Part shown: piece by piece, positions 17,778-26,314 of the stretch
Numbering within the stretch: the stretch's first letter is position 1
How the letters are laid out: every line of letters begins with the position of its first letter
From: Erysipelotrichaceae bacterium
GTDB lineage: Bacteria > Bacillota_I > Bacilli_A > Erysipelotrichales > Erysipelotrichaceae
DNA: 64,000 bases
Direction: 5' to 3'
Assembly: GCA_017405785.1 (NCBI GenBank)
Contig: JAFQZR010000001.1
Location: 151,605 to 215,604 of the forward strand
The notes under the pieces: model-generated
Seen by the model: the letters and a program-made list of their open reading frames with translations, nothing else
Told to the model about the DNA's origin: nothing
Databases searched by the model: none
Position numbers and translations under genes: made by a program

Positions 17778-17863
17778 CAAAAGTATCGTACTTTTTTTAA
17801 TGTATGATATTTTTTTTATAGTTAATATGAATATGGATAATTATACAGTAAAGGAGTGTTTTT
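17778..17863 (+). promoter_or_regulatory. Short gap before the permease genes
   Basis: A TTGACA at 17774-17779 overlaps the preceding stop codon, but a -10 at 17-18 nt is poor; TATGAT lies 23 nt away. A small hairpin AAAAGTA/TACTTTT with a T-run (about 17779-17798) could be a weak terminator or attenuator. The SD AAAGGAG before 17864 is good. Confidence 0.35.
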
Positions 17864-18832
17864 ATGTCTGAAAAGAATAAAACTCACAGCGCTGAATTTG
17901 ATGATGTTTTGCAGGAACAGATCAAACTGCGGCGCAAGGAAAAATTCAAAAACGACTTCCCGCTGTATCTCATGATGTTACCTGGAATTCTTTATCTGAT
18001 TGCCAACAACTACCTGCCAATGTTCGGTATTCTGCTGGCATTCAAGAGAATCAACTATTCCATTGGTATCTTCAAGAGCCCGTGGGTAGGTCTGGCAAAC
18101 TTTGAATACCTCTTCAAGACCAAGGACGCCTTCATAATGGTCAGAAACACCATCCTCTACAATGCGTGCTGGATCATTATGGACCTTTGTATTGCGGTAT
18201 TCATTGCCCTGTGCATGAACGAAATAGCTCAGAGAAAGATTGCCAAGGTCATACAGCCGGTTATCTGCTTCCCTTCAATGGTATCAGCAGTAATCCTGTC
18301 GTTCCTTGTCTATGCCTTCTTAAGCCAGAGCTACGGTTATCTGAACTCAACAATCTTCAAGGATAACCCTGTCATGTGGTATCAGAATGCCAAATACTGG
18401 CCATTCATCCTGACAATCGTTCACATCTGGCAGGGAGCCGGTCAGTCATCAATCATTTACATGGCCAGCATCGGCGGTATTGATAAAGGTCTGTATGAAT
18501 CAGCCCGTATCGATGGCGCCAACAAGTGGGAACAGATCCGCTATATCACCCTGCCTCTGTTAAAGCCAATGATCACCATGATGCTGTTACTGTCAATTGG
18601 ACGTATCTTCAACTCTGACTTCGGTCTGTTCTATCAGGTACCGTTAGGAAACGGTCTGCTGTATTCAACGACCCAGACAATTGATACTTACGTCTACCGT
18701 GCCCTGATGGTCTCCAATAACGTCGGTCAGTCATCTGCTGCCTCCGTATTCCAGGCCGTCATCGGATTCTTCCTCGTTCTGTTCTCTAACCTGCTTGTTC
18801 GTAAGATCAACCCAGAGAACTCATTATTCTAG
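17864..18832 (+). CDS. Sugar ABC transporter permease (UgpA/LplB type)
   Basis: A 322-residue inner-membrane permease with about six transmembrane helices starting at about residue 38. The cytoplasmic EAA loop reads ESARIDGANKWEQIRYITLPLLKP in pattern (the ATPase-docking site), which identifies it as a CUT1 sugar permease of the LplB/polysaccharide-uptake branch often paired with YesMN regulators. It has a longer N-terminal cytoplasmic tail (about 35 residues), typical of LplB. It pairs with the permease starting 12 nt downstream and with the lipoprotein at 12256. Confidence 0.94.
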   Translation: MSEKNKTHSAEFDDVLQEQIKLRRKEKFKNDFPLYLMMLPGILYLIANNYLPMFGILLAFKRINYSIGIFKSPWVGLANFEYLFKTKDAFIMVRNTILYNACWIIMDLCIAVFIALCMNEIAQRKIAKVIQPVICFPSMVSAVILSFLVYAFLSQSYGYLNSTIFKDNPVMWYQNAKYWPFILTIVHIWQGAGQSSIIYMASIGGIDKGLYESARIDGANKWEQIRYITLPLLKPMITMMLLLSIGRIFNSDFGLFYQVPLGNGLLYSTTQTIDTYVYRALMVSNNVGQSSAASVFQAVIGFFLVLFSNLLVRKINPENSLF

Positions 18833-18844
18833 GAGGACGTAATT

Positions 18845-19759
18845 ATGGCAAAAGCAAAAAATAAAATCGTCATGATGAAGGGCGAACGGACGTTCCACTA
18901 CATCGCATTGGTCGTAATGATCTCTCTTATGATCTTCTGCGTCGTACCTCTGATCCTGATGTGCGTCGTATCATTCTCATCCGAGAACTCACTGCTGCAT
19001 GGCTACCGTTTCATTCCTGATGAATGGTCACTGGATGCCTATGCCTTCATGTGGGCCAAGAGAGCTACAATCTCCCGTGCCTACGGCTTAACCATTCTGG
19101 TTACCGTTGTCGGTACCACAATGTCACTGTTATTAACTTCATTATTCGCATATCCACTGTCAAGAAAGGATTTCAAGCCGAGAAATACCATCGCCTTCAT
19201 CCTGTTCTTCACAATGCTGTTTAACGGTGGTATGACTGCTTCATATATCGTCTGGTCTCGATTGTTCCATATCAAGGAAACCCTGTGGGCTTACCTGCTT
19301 CCAGGTTCCCTGATGAGCGGTATGAACGTAATGCTGGTTAGAAACTACTTCAATGCCAACATTCCTTATTCAATCGTTGAAGCAGCACGTATTGACGGCG
19401 CCAATGACTGGACTATCTACTCCAAGATCATGGTACCTCTGTCAAAACCAATCATGACCACTATTGGTCTGTTCTCAGCCTTAGGTTACTGGAACAACTG
19501 GTCAGCCGGTCTGTACTACATCAACAACCCTAAACTCTATACCATTCAGGTATATCTGAAGAAACTGATGGACAGCATTCAGTTTTTAAGGACGACCGAC
19601 CTTCAGGACGAAGCCATCTTACTGGCTCAGCGCAGCTTACCAACAGAGTCCGCACGTATGGCGGTCGCCATCATTGCCCTGATCCCTATCCTTCTGGTAT
19701 ATCCATTCATTCAGCAGGAACTTATCAAAGGCATGGTCGTCGGCGGCGTCAAAGGATAA
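18845..19759 (+). CDS. Sugar ABC transporter permease (UgpE/LplC type)
   Basis: A 304-residue inner-membrane permease with about six helices. Its EAA loop is EAARIDGANDWTIYSKIMVPLSKP in pattern, and the C-terminus reads QQELIKGMVVGGVKG in the way typical of the MalG/LplC family. It forms the heterodimeric channel with the preceding permease. AGGAGG precedes the ATG. The following gene starts 18 nt downstream, so hydrolase and transporter are co-expressed. Confidence 0.94.
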   Translation: MAKAKNKIVMMKGERTFHYIALVVMISLMIFCVVPLILMCVVSFSSENSLLHGYRFIPDEWSLDAYAFMWAKRATISRAYGLTILVTVVGTTMSLLLTSLFAYPLSRKDFKPRNTIAFILFFTMLFNGGMTASYIVWSRLFHIKETLWAYLLPGSLMSGMNVMLVRNYFNANIPYSIVEAARIDGANDWTIYSKIMVPLSKPIMTTIGLFSALGYWNNWSAGLYYINNPKLYTIQVYLKKLMDSIQFLRTTDLQDEAILLAQRSLPTESARMAVAIIALIPILLVYPFIQQELIKGMVVGGVKG

Positions 19760-19777
19760 AAGGAAAGGCACTGAACT

Positions 19778-21277
19778 ATGCAATATCGTAAACCTTTTGA
19801 TAAGGCCAGACCGGAAGAAGTCGGCATTCCAAGCCGTCTGATTCTGGAATACATTGACAATCTGGAACACAGCCAGACTGAAATGCATGGTCTGATGATC
19901 ATGCGTCATAACAAGATGGTCGCTGAGGGATGGTGGGCACCTTATGGTCCTAACCTGCGTCATGGCTTACAGAGCCACACCAAGACCTATGCTGCTACCG
20001 CTGTAGGTATTGCCTACACCGAAGGCATCTTAAAGCTTGATGAAAGACTGATCGACATCTTCCCTGATGAATCACCTGAAGAACCAAGCGAAAACCTGAA
20101 ACTGTTAACTGTCCGCGATGTCTTATGCATGGGTTGCGGCATGGATACAATGCCTTGGAACTCCGAACACTGGATCAAGGACTTCATGCATACACCTGTC
20201 AATCACAAGCCTGGCACAACCTACATGTACAACTCTACAGGTTCAACCCTGTTAGGTGCCATCGTCCGTAAGAAAACCGGACTGGGTTTACATGATTATC
20301 TGACACCGAGACTGTTTAACAAGATCGGCATCAATCCTGACAACCTGCGCTGGATGTGCATGGCTGACGGCATGGAAGTCGGCGGTGGCGGATTATATGC
20401 CACTACTGAGGACAACTTCCGCTTAATGAAGCTTTACGCTGACGGCGGCGTCTGGGAAGGCGAAAGAATTCTGGCTGAAGACTATGTCAAATTAGCTACT
20501 ACCAACCAGAATGACTCTGCTTCTGAATCAATCAACAACCCTGAAGCTTTCGATAATTTCTTAGGCTATGGTTTCCAGATCTGGATGTGCAAGCCTAAAC
20601 ACACTTACCGTGCAGACGGTGCCATGGGTCAGTTTACGATCGTATTCCCTGACCTGGACATGGAAATCGCCATCAATGAAACAGCCGTCGGTGCCCACTG
20701 GGCTCAGAGCACTCTGGACATCACCTGGAAGTTCATTGAACAGATCAAGGCAGAAGGACCGATTGAAGCTGATGACGAAGGCTATGACAGATTATGCCGC
20801 AAGTTAAGAACTCTTAACATCGGCAACCCGGCCTGCCAGCCATTCTCACCGACGATCGAAGAGATCTCCGGCAAGAAGTTCAAGGTCGAAAGCGGAGACT
20901 TCACTCCATTCGGCGGCAACTTCATGATCGGAGCCGGACCTGACGGCATCGATACCTTCTCACTGGATTTCGATGATTATGGATTCCTGTGGAACTTCAC
21001 AACCAGAAACGGAAGACAGGAAAAGATCAGATTCACCACTAACGGCACCAGATTCACCAACTATCTGGGTAAGCCTGAGGATCTGACTCAGATATACCTG
21101 GGTGATGCTTACTGGAAAGAAGACAATGTTCTGGTAATGCATGGCAGATGGGTAGAAACCTGCATCGAGGATACTTATAATCTGGTATTTGAAGGTGATG
21201 GATTCAGAGTTGAATCTGATAATACTTCAGCATTCAGATTCTTCAAACCTAAACCGATCTACGGTAAGAAAGTTTAA
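19778..21277 (+). CDS. Class-C beta-lactamase-fold serine hydrolase (esterase)
   Basis: A 499-residue protein. Its N-terminal two thirds is a beta-lactamase/EstB-type fold with SxxK as Ser66-His-Thr-Lys69 and the second motif Tyr-Asn-Ser in MYNSTGS (about residue 150). A GGGGLYATTEDNFRLM segment, common in this family, follows, and a beta-rich C-terminal domain of about 130 residues ends the protein. No signal peptide is visible, so it is unlikely to be a resistance beta-lactamase; family VIII carboxylesterases are the better match. Its position directly behind the sugar permeases suggests it de-esterifies the imported compound. Confidence 0.85.
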   Translation: MQYRKPFDKARPEEVGIPSRLILEYIDNLEHSQTEMHGLMIMRHNKMVAEGWWAPYGPNLRHGLQSHTKTYAATAVGIAYTEGILKLDERLIDIFPDESPEEPSENLKLLTVRDVLCMGCGMDTMPWNSEHWIKDFMHTPVNHKPGTTYMYNSTGSTLLGAIVRKKTGLGLHDYLTPRLFNKIGINPDNLRWMCMADGMEVGGGGLYATTEDNFRLMKLYADGGVWEGERILAEDYVKLATTNQNDSASESINNPEAFDNFLGYGFQIWMCKPKHTYRADGAMGQFTIVFPDLDMEIAINETAVGAHWAQSTLDITWKFIEQIKAEGPIEADDEGYDRLCRKLRTLNIGNPACQPFSPTIEEISGKKFKVESGDFTPFGGNFMIGAGPDGIDTFSLDFDDYGFLWNFTTRNGRQEKIRFTTNGTRFTNYLGKPEDLTQIYLGDAYWKEDNVLVMHGRWVETCIEDTYNLVFEGDGFRVESDNTSAFRFFKPKPIYGKKV

Positions 21278-21287
21278 CAGAAACTGC

Positions 21288-21315
21288 AGAGGTCCACACA
21301 GGTGGACCTCTTTCT
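21288..21315 (+). terminator. Intra-operon hairpin
   Basis: A 10-bp stem AGAGGTCCAC with its complement (21288-21297 and 21302-21311), followed by only TTCTT. It sits between the serine hydrolase and the deacetylase. It may be a leaky terminator that lowers expression of downstream genes. Confidence 0.65.
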
Positions 21316-21330
21316 TAAAGGAGAACAAAC

Positions 21331-22182
21331 ATGGGAAAAAGATTTGACATACTCCTGTTCCCTGGCGGCACCAGCAAGGCTTTCACCTTAAGCTATGATG
21401 ACGGTGTCGTTCAGGACAGAAGACTGGTTGAGATTTTCAACAAATACCACGTAAAATGTACTTTCAACCTGGGATACGGTGTTCTGGGATATAAGGGAGA
21501 TCCTAAATTCCCGATCGATATCTCACGTGTTGAGACAAGTGAAGTGAAAGAATTATATAAAGGCCATGAAGTCGGAGGTCACCGGTTATACCATTCCGAT
21601 GTATCTTCCCTGGGAGCTCCGTACTCCATGTATGAGATCCTGGAAGATAAGGCTCAGCTGGAAAAACTGGTAGGTTATCCGCTGAAGATGTTTGCCTACC
21701 CTTTCGGCTTCTTCAATGAAAAGACCAAGGAATACCTGAAGATCGCCGGCTATAAAGGTGCCCGCACCATCAAGTCGACATTCAGTTTTGATCTGCCTGA
21801 AGATCCGTATGAGCTGAACCCGACCTGTCATCACACTGATAAGGAACTGATGGAACTGGCAGAGAAGTTCGTCACCATGCGTACCATTAAACCATCGATG
21901 TTCTATGTATGGGGTCATGGATATGAATTTGACGGCGGCAAGAACTGGGATCTGATCGAAAAACTGGTCAGCTACATGAGTGAAAACGGTAAAGATATCT
22001 GGTTTGCGACAAATGGCGAAATTTTGGATTATATCCAGGCCTATCAGATGTTAGAATATAGTGTAGATGGATCCATGATCTATAACCCTAGTGCTATAGA
22101 TGTAGAGATCATGACCGCCTTTGGTCAGAAAGAAATACTGAAGGCCGGTAAGATCACGGAAATAGGAGAAACACCTTTATAA
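21331..22182 (+). CDS. Polysaccharide deacetylase (NodB-like)
   Basis: A 283-residue NodB-homology (CE4-like) protein. Motif 1 is SYDDGV (21-26) with Asp23/Asp24, and the zinc-ligand region reads HEVGGHRLYH at about 75-84. An AYPFGF segment (about residue 127-132) matches motif 3, and a late WGHGYEFDG motif carries the His of motif 5. The family removes N- or O-acetyl groups from sugars using a divalent metal. No signal sequence, so it likely acts inside the cell on an imported acetylated saccharide. AAAGGAG precedes the start. Confidence 0.88.
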   Translation: MGKRFDILLFPGGTSKAFTLSYDDGVVQDRRLVEIFNKYHVKCTFNLGYGVLGYKGDPKFPIDISRVETSEVKELYKGHEVGGHRLYHSDVSSLGAPYSMYEILEDKAQLEKLVGYPLKMFAYPFGFFNEKTKEYLKIAGYKGARTIKSTFSFDLPEDPYELNPTCHHTDKELMELAEKFVTMRTIKPSMFYVWGHGYEFDGGKNWDLIEKLVSYMSENGKDIWFATNGEILDYIQAYQMLEYSVDGSMIYNPSAIDVEIMTAFGQKEILKAGKITEIGETPL

Positions 22183-22183
22183 A

Positions 22184-22906
22184 ATGAATTACAACAGTCC
22201 TTTCATAAAGTTTCTGGAAACGATCGCTAACATGATAATAGTCAGTATGTTATGGCTGATCTTTTGTCTGCCGGTCGTTACGATAGTGCCGTCAAGCTGT
22301 GCCCTGTATCATACAACCGCCAAGATCATCTTCGGCCCGGGCAAAGGCAACGGCGTTTTAAAGGACTTCTTCAATTCCTATAAGGATAATATCGTTCCGG
22401 GTATCAAGCTTACTCTGATATTACTGGTAGCCCGGTTCTTCATCTTTGAAGGTCTGTGGACCGGATGGCAGTTCTGGAAAGTAAGCATCTTGGGAATGTT
22501 ATACTTCGGATTAGGTATCATCATAACCGCAGCAGTAACAACAGCTGTCATTTACATCCCGCCGGTACTGTCCCGTTTTGATGCCCCGATACTGTCAATC
22601 ATCAGAATTGCGGTTTATTTTGTCATGAAGCATCCGTTACGCAGCATCTTCAATGTAGCTCTGCTGGCAGTTTTATCTTTTATGGTGGAGATGTTCCCAT
22701 TGGCACTGTTAATCGTGCCGGGGCTGTACAGTGATTTGATCAGACTGCCTCTGGAGAAGGATCTGCAGCGGTTTGTGGAAGAAAACGGATTACGGGAAGC
22801 CAATGAAACAGAGACTGTTGAAAAAGAAGAAATACCGGAAGAAACTGAGTCAGTATATGATCTGAACCGGAAGCTTTCCCGTGAAAGAAAGAGCGGTAAG
22901 AAATAA
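22184..22906 (+). CDS. YesL-like (DUF624) membrane protein
   Basis: A 240-residue membrane protein with about five hydrophobic helices and a charged, Glu-rich C-terminal tail. The N-terminal pattern (short lead, helix ending FCLPVVTIVPS, then ALYHTTAKI) matches the YesL/DUF624 family, which is regularly encoded with YesMN and LplABC-type transporter genes; its function is unknown. It starts 1 nt after the deacetylase stop, and its own stop overlaps the next ATG by 1 nt. Confidence 0.87.
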   Translation: MNYNSPFIKFLETIANMIIVSMLWLIFCLPVVTIVPSSCALYHTTAKIIFGPGKGNGVLKDFFNSYKDNIVPGIKLTLILLVARFFIFEGLWTGWQFWKVSILGMLYFGLGIIITAAVTTAVIYIPPVLSRFDAPILSIIRIAVYFVMKHPLRSIFNVALLAVLSFMVEMFPLALLIVPGLYSDLIRLPLEKDLQRFVEENGLREANETETVEKEEIPEETESVYDLNRKLSRERKSGKK

Positions 22907-24066
22907 TGCCTGATATCCGTCTTAACGATGTTGCGATGATCTATCCATTCCAGAAGGTTACCGGGCTGTTTGACCGTAAGCAGAAACAGCTGATTTTAGA
23001 ACAGCAGAAGGCCATGCCATATACTTCCAATGAAGGCGTCATCGCTTTACAGCACTTCAGTGCCGAAATAAAAAACGGTGAATTTGTCGTGGTTCTGGGA
23101 CCTTCAGGTTCCGGAAAGAGTACCCTTTTAAGAATCATATCCGGACTGGAAAGACCGGTTGTGGGAGACATCTATTTCGATAATAAAGATTACAAGTTCG
23201 TCCCGGCTCAGGACCGTGATACCGCCATGGTATTCCAAAACTATGCACTTTATCCTAATCAGACCGTTTACCGGAATATCGCCTTTCCTCTGGAAGTAAA
23301 GCATGTTCCAAGAGAAGAGATTGAACCGCAGGTCAGAAAGATGGCCCGGATGCTGGAGCTGGAAGACAAGCTGAACCGGTTCCCGCACGAACTTTCCGGC
23401 GGTGAAAAACAGCGTGTCGCCATTGCCCGTTCCCTGATAAAGGATCCTTCGGTTCTGTTACTGGATGAACCTTTCGCCAATCTGGACCCATTAATGCGCG
23501 GTAAGCTGAGAAAACAGCTGAAGGAACTGCATCAGGCATTTAATACGACATTCATCTATGTTACTCATGATCAGTATGATGCCCTTTCCCTGGCTGACAG
23601 GATAATTATTCTCAAAGATGGCATAATGCAGATGGATGATACTACTGCCAATGTCTATAACTATCCGGCCAACCGTTTTTGCGCAGAATTTGTCGGCTCC
23701 CCTGCCATGAACTTCTTTGAAGCTGTCAAGGTCAGCCGCAACAATACCATCAGTATCCTGGGCCGTGAGTATCATCTGACCACGGGACAGCAGAAAAAAA
23801 TCAGAAAAAATACCGGCATTGACGTCGGCATCCGCGGTGTTGATATCACGATAAAGGATGAAGGATATCCGGCAGTTGTCAGTTATACGGAGATCATCGA
23901 ATCAGACATTATCATCCATGTAACAGTCGACGAAGGTAAGGAACTGACTGTTGTTGAGAAGCTGAACAACGCTGACGAGATGAAATATCTTGCAGGACAG
24001 GAAGTTCATCTGGTAGCTGACATGGACAGACTACATCTGTTTGACAGTGACGGTGACAGAATCTGA
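22906..24066 (+). CDS. Sugar ABC transporter ATP-binding protein (MalK/UgpC type)
   Basis: A 386-residue ATPase: Walker A GPSGSGKST (65-73), LSGGE signature, Walker B VLLLDEP, H-loop in VTHDQYD, and a C-terminal OB/TOBE regulatory region (from about 285). Like the ATPase at 1365-2564 it has an insertion (about residues 15-44) between the first strand and the GVIALQHF segment, though the two insertions differ in sequence. It is the last gene of the transporter block and the obvious motor for the permeases at 17864-19759, unless the other ATPase serves them. Confidence 0.93.
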   Translation: MPDIRLNDVAMIYPFQKVTGLFDRKQKQLILEQQKAMPYTSNEGVIALQHFSAEIKNGEFVVVLGPSGSGKSTLLRIISGLERPVVGDIYFDNKDYKFVPAQDRDTAMVFQNYALYPNQTVYRNIAFPLEVKHVPREEIEPQVRKMARMLELEDKLNRFPHELSGGEKQRVAIARSLIKDPSVLLLDEPFANLDPLMRGKLRKQLKELHQAFNTTFIYVTHDQYDALSLADRIIILKDGIMQMDDTTANVYNYPANRFCAEFVGSPAMNFFEAVKVSRNNTISILGREYHLTTGQQKKIRKNTGIDVGIRGVDITIKDEGYPAVVSYTEIIESDIIIHVTVDEGKELTVVEKLNNADEMKYLAGQEVHLVADMDRLHLFDSDGDRI

Positions 24067-24086
24067 TAAGAATCATATAAACCACG

Positions 24087-24117
24087 AAAAAACGCAGTTG
24101 TCTGCGTTTTTATTTTC
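24087..24117. terminator. Rho-independent terminator, convergent
   Basis: A stem AAAAACGCAG/CTGCGTTTTT (24088-24097 and 24102-24111) with a 4-nt loop and flanking A and T runs. It ends the plus-strand transporter block and can also serve the minus-strand CBS gene, whose last codons overlap it. Confidence 0.9.
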
Positions 24118-24535
24118 TTTTTCTCAGATAGGCAATGACATCCTGTCTGGTAATGATTCCCATTAATACACCATAGTCATCAATGACCGGAACGAAGTTC
24201 TGAGCCATTACCCTGTCTACCAGATCCTCAATATGCGCATCTACTCTGACGGCAGGATTGAAATCCGGGCGGATAATATCCGCCAGACGGTACTTTTCCT
24301 GGCTGTAGATACTGTAATCCTCCTTGTTCAGCACATGCCAGAGAAAGTCACCTTCAGAAACCGTGCCTGTATATATGCCTTTTTCATTAATAACCGGTAA
24401 AGCAGTATAGCCGTAATGACGCATTTTTTCCAGAGCCTGTCTTAAGGTCCAGCTCTCTACCAGATAACAGATGGAGATCTTAGGCTTAAGCAGAAACAGG
24501 ATACTGTCATTAACCAAATTCATATTGTCTGTCAT
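24110..24535 (-). CDS. CBS-domain protein
   Basis: A 141-residue protein made almost entirely of a tandem CBS pair (about 20-70 and 85-138). Each repeat has the pattern PVI-(D/N)-x-G-(I/V)-x-x-G-(T/I)-(V/I)-(S/T). Such free-standing pairs bind adenine nucleotides and act as cytoplasmic sensors. I place the start at 24535. There is no SD, but TATAAT lies exactly 6 nt before the ATG (24542-24547), so the mRNA may be leaderless. The open frame extends further upstream, but that part does not look like CBS sequence. It follows the feruloyl-esterase gene by 50 nt. Confidence 0.85.
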   Translation of the reverse strand: MTDNMNLVNDSILFLLKPKISICYLVESWTLRQALEKMRHYGYTALPVINEKGIYTGTVSEGDFLWHVLNKEDYSIYSQEKYRLADIIRPDFNPAVRVDAHIEDLVDRVMAQNFVPVIDDYGVLMGIITRQDVIAYLRKRK

Positions 24536-24585
24536 GATTTGATTATAGTTTAGAAATATGAAATCAACGTGAACATGTATTCCGG

Positions 24586-25338
24586 TTATCTGATGCTGTC
24601 CTGAGCCAGCAGGAATTCTCTGATGGCAGCACACATTTCACCTATCTGTCCTTCAAATCCGTGGTTGGCACCTTCAACTGTAACCAATGTCCGGTCATGA
24701 TACAGCTGTCTGAGCCAGTAGGAATATCCGACATCAACAGCCTGATCCCGGGTTCCATGTACCAGCAGGACCGGTTTACGGTACTTCATAACAAATTCCT
24801 CTACATGTATGGTCTGAGCGGTACGTAGATAGTTTCCGTTCAGTTTTCCGCCAAAGAAATCCAGTATATCAGGAATATGATCAGGATCAAATTTCATACC
24901 CAGAATGCCTCCTCCTCTGGCAACTTCCGGAATCATTACCGCCGCAGACAGCGGAATTATGGCCCTGAAGGTATCCGGCAGTAATCCACCAATCAGAACA
25001 GTAAGCAATCCGCCCTGGGAGTGGCCGCAAAGATACATGTCGGTAACAAAATCCAGAGTCTTGGCATAACTGACAACATCCAGCATATTGTTGATCCATT
25101 TATAAAGAGTATGGTCTTCAAATTTACCTTCACTCTTGCCGTGACCGTACATCTCGACTCTCAGGGAAGCAAATCCGATCTCATTAGCTGTATCAGCTGC
25201 TGCCTTGATGTGTACCTCATCCATGTGTCCGGTCAATCCATGTACCACTATCAGTAAAGGACACTTCTTTTTGTTTTCAGGCATCTGCAGTATGGCATGC
25301 AGCTTAATGCCGTCACTGTTAATATAGAATTCTTTCAT
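24586..25338 (-). CDS. Cinnamoyl/feruloyl esterase-like alpha/beta hydrolase
   Basis: A 250-residue alpha/beta hydrolase. It has the oxyanion region VVHGLTGH (31-38), nucleophile Ser107 in CGHSQGG, an acid in LVHGTRDQAV (about residue 195) and a terminal ANHGF His. The pattern closely follows lactobacillus cinnamoyl esterases (LJ0536 type), including YGHGKSEGKFEDHTLYKW and GGNYLR-like stretches. Those enzymes release hydroxycinnamic acids from plant sugar esters. The start at 25338 has AGGAG 7 nt upstream. The flavoenzyme at 53664 could reduce the released acids (inference). Confidence 0.85.
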   Translation of the reverse strand: MKEFYINSDGIKLHAILQMPENKKKCPLLIVVHGLTGHMDEVHIKAAADTANEIGFASLRVEMYGHGKSEGKFEDHTLYKWINNMLDVVSYAKTLDFVTDMYLCGHSQGGLLTVLIGGLLPDTFRAIIPLSAAVMIPEVARGGGILGMKFDPDHIPDILDFFGGKLNGNYLRTAQTIHVEEFVMKYRKPVLLVHGTRDQAVDVGYSYWLRQLYHDRTLVTVEGANHGFEGQIGEMCAAIREFLLAQDSIR

Positions 25339-25357
25339 AATATGTCTCCTATACATG

Positions 25358-25384
25358 AAAACCCAGGCAAAACACCTGGATTTT
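25358..25384 (-). terminator. Terminator after psuG
   Basis: A 10-bp stem (25358-25367 with 25375-25384, including one G-T pair on the transcript) with a 7-nt loop, just after the psuG stop on the minus strand. The T-run is short (TTTT). Confidence 0.7.
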
Positions 25385-25393
25385 CATTCATAA

Positions 25394-26314
25394 TTAATCT
25401 AATTTACTGTATTCAACCGCAATACGGCTGGCAACTCTGGCGTTGTTATAAGCCAGCTGCAGGTTACTGGCAAAGGAAACACCCTTGGTCATGTCCTTAA
25501 TGGTAGCCAGTAAGAACGGTGTGATGTTCTTGCCTCTGATGCCTTTTTCATCAGCCATCCTGATGGCTTCGTCAATGACGCTTTCCATCTCCTTGAAGTC
25601 CAGAGCGTATTCATCCGGAATAGGATTGCCGATGACGACTCCGCCCTTTAAGCCCAGATCCCACTTGGTCTTCATGATTCTGGCGACTTCCTCTTCATTT
25701 TTGCAGTTGTAGTCCAGCTTATATCCGGAACTCTTGCAGTAGAAAGCCGGGAATTCATCGGTCTGGAAACCTAATACAGGTACACCATAAGTTTCCAGGT
25801 ATTCCAGGGTTCTGCCGATATCCAGGATCTGCTTGGCACCGGCTGTTACTACAGCTACCGGTGTGTTGGCGAATTCCTGCAGGTCTGCAGAAATATCCAT
25901 GGTATACTGTCCGTTTCTGTGAACACCGCCGATACCGCCGGTGGCAAAGATCTTAACGCCGGCCAGTGAAGCAATCAGCATTGTAGTAGCTACGGTCGTG
26001 GCACCGGTCTGGCCGGTTACCAGATAAGTAGCAACGTCTCTTCTGGAGACCTTGCCGACACCTTCGCCCTTGCACATGATGTCCAGTTCTTCCGGTGTCA
26101 GACCGACTTTCAGCTTGCCGCCGATGATAGCAGTGGTTGCCGGAATGGCTCCCTCGCCTCTGACGATCTCTTCAACCTTGTGAGCAAACTCAACGTTTTC
26201 CGGGAATGGCATGCCATGAGACAGAATTGTGCTTTCCAAGGCAACAACAGGCTTTCCCCGGGCAACTGCTTCCTGAATTTCCGGTGTTACAGATAAATAC
26301 TTTTCCAAATTCAT
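25394..26314 (-). CDS. psuG: Pseudouridine-5'-phosphate glycosidase
   Basis: A 306-residue enzyme that splits pseudouridine 5'-phosphate into uracil and ribose 5-phosphate, using a Lys Schiff base and Mn. The N-terminal VALESTILSHGMP (about 24-36), the TTAIIGGK block, the RRDVA segment and IFATGGIGGVHR (about 130-141) are hallmark PsuG stretches, and the length is normal. AAGGAGAG precedes the start. It overlaps the kinase gene by 4 nt (ATGA), so the two are translationally coupled in a pseudouridine salvage operon. Confidence 0.96.
   Translation of the reverse strand: MNLEKYLSVTPEIQEAVARGKPVVALESTILSHGMPFPENVEFAHKVEEIVRGEGAIPATTAIIGGKLKVGLTPEELDIMCKGEGVGKVSRRDVATYLVTGQTGATTVATTMLIASLAGVKIFATGGIGGVHRNGQYTMDISADLQEFANTPVAVVTAGAKQILDIGRTLEYLETYGVPVLGFQTDEFPAFYCKSSGYKLDYNCKNEEEVARIMKTKWDLGLKGGVVIGNPIPDEYALDFKEMESVIDEAIRMADEKGIRGKNITPFLLATIKDMTKGVSFASNLQLAYNNARVASRIAVEYSKLD

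Noticed and set aside
17774..17806. Promoter TTGACA...TATGAT before the permease genes
   Set aside because: Hexamers are 23 nt apart, too far for a standard promoter.
19778..21277. Antibiotic-resistance beta-lactamase
   Set aside because: SxxK and YxN are present, but there is no signal peptide, a large extra C-terminal domain is present and it lies in a sugar-uptake operon; an esterase role fits better.
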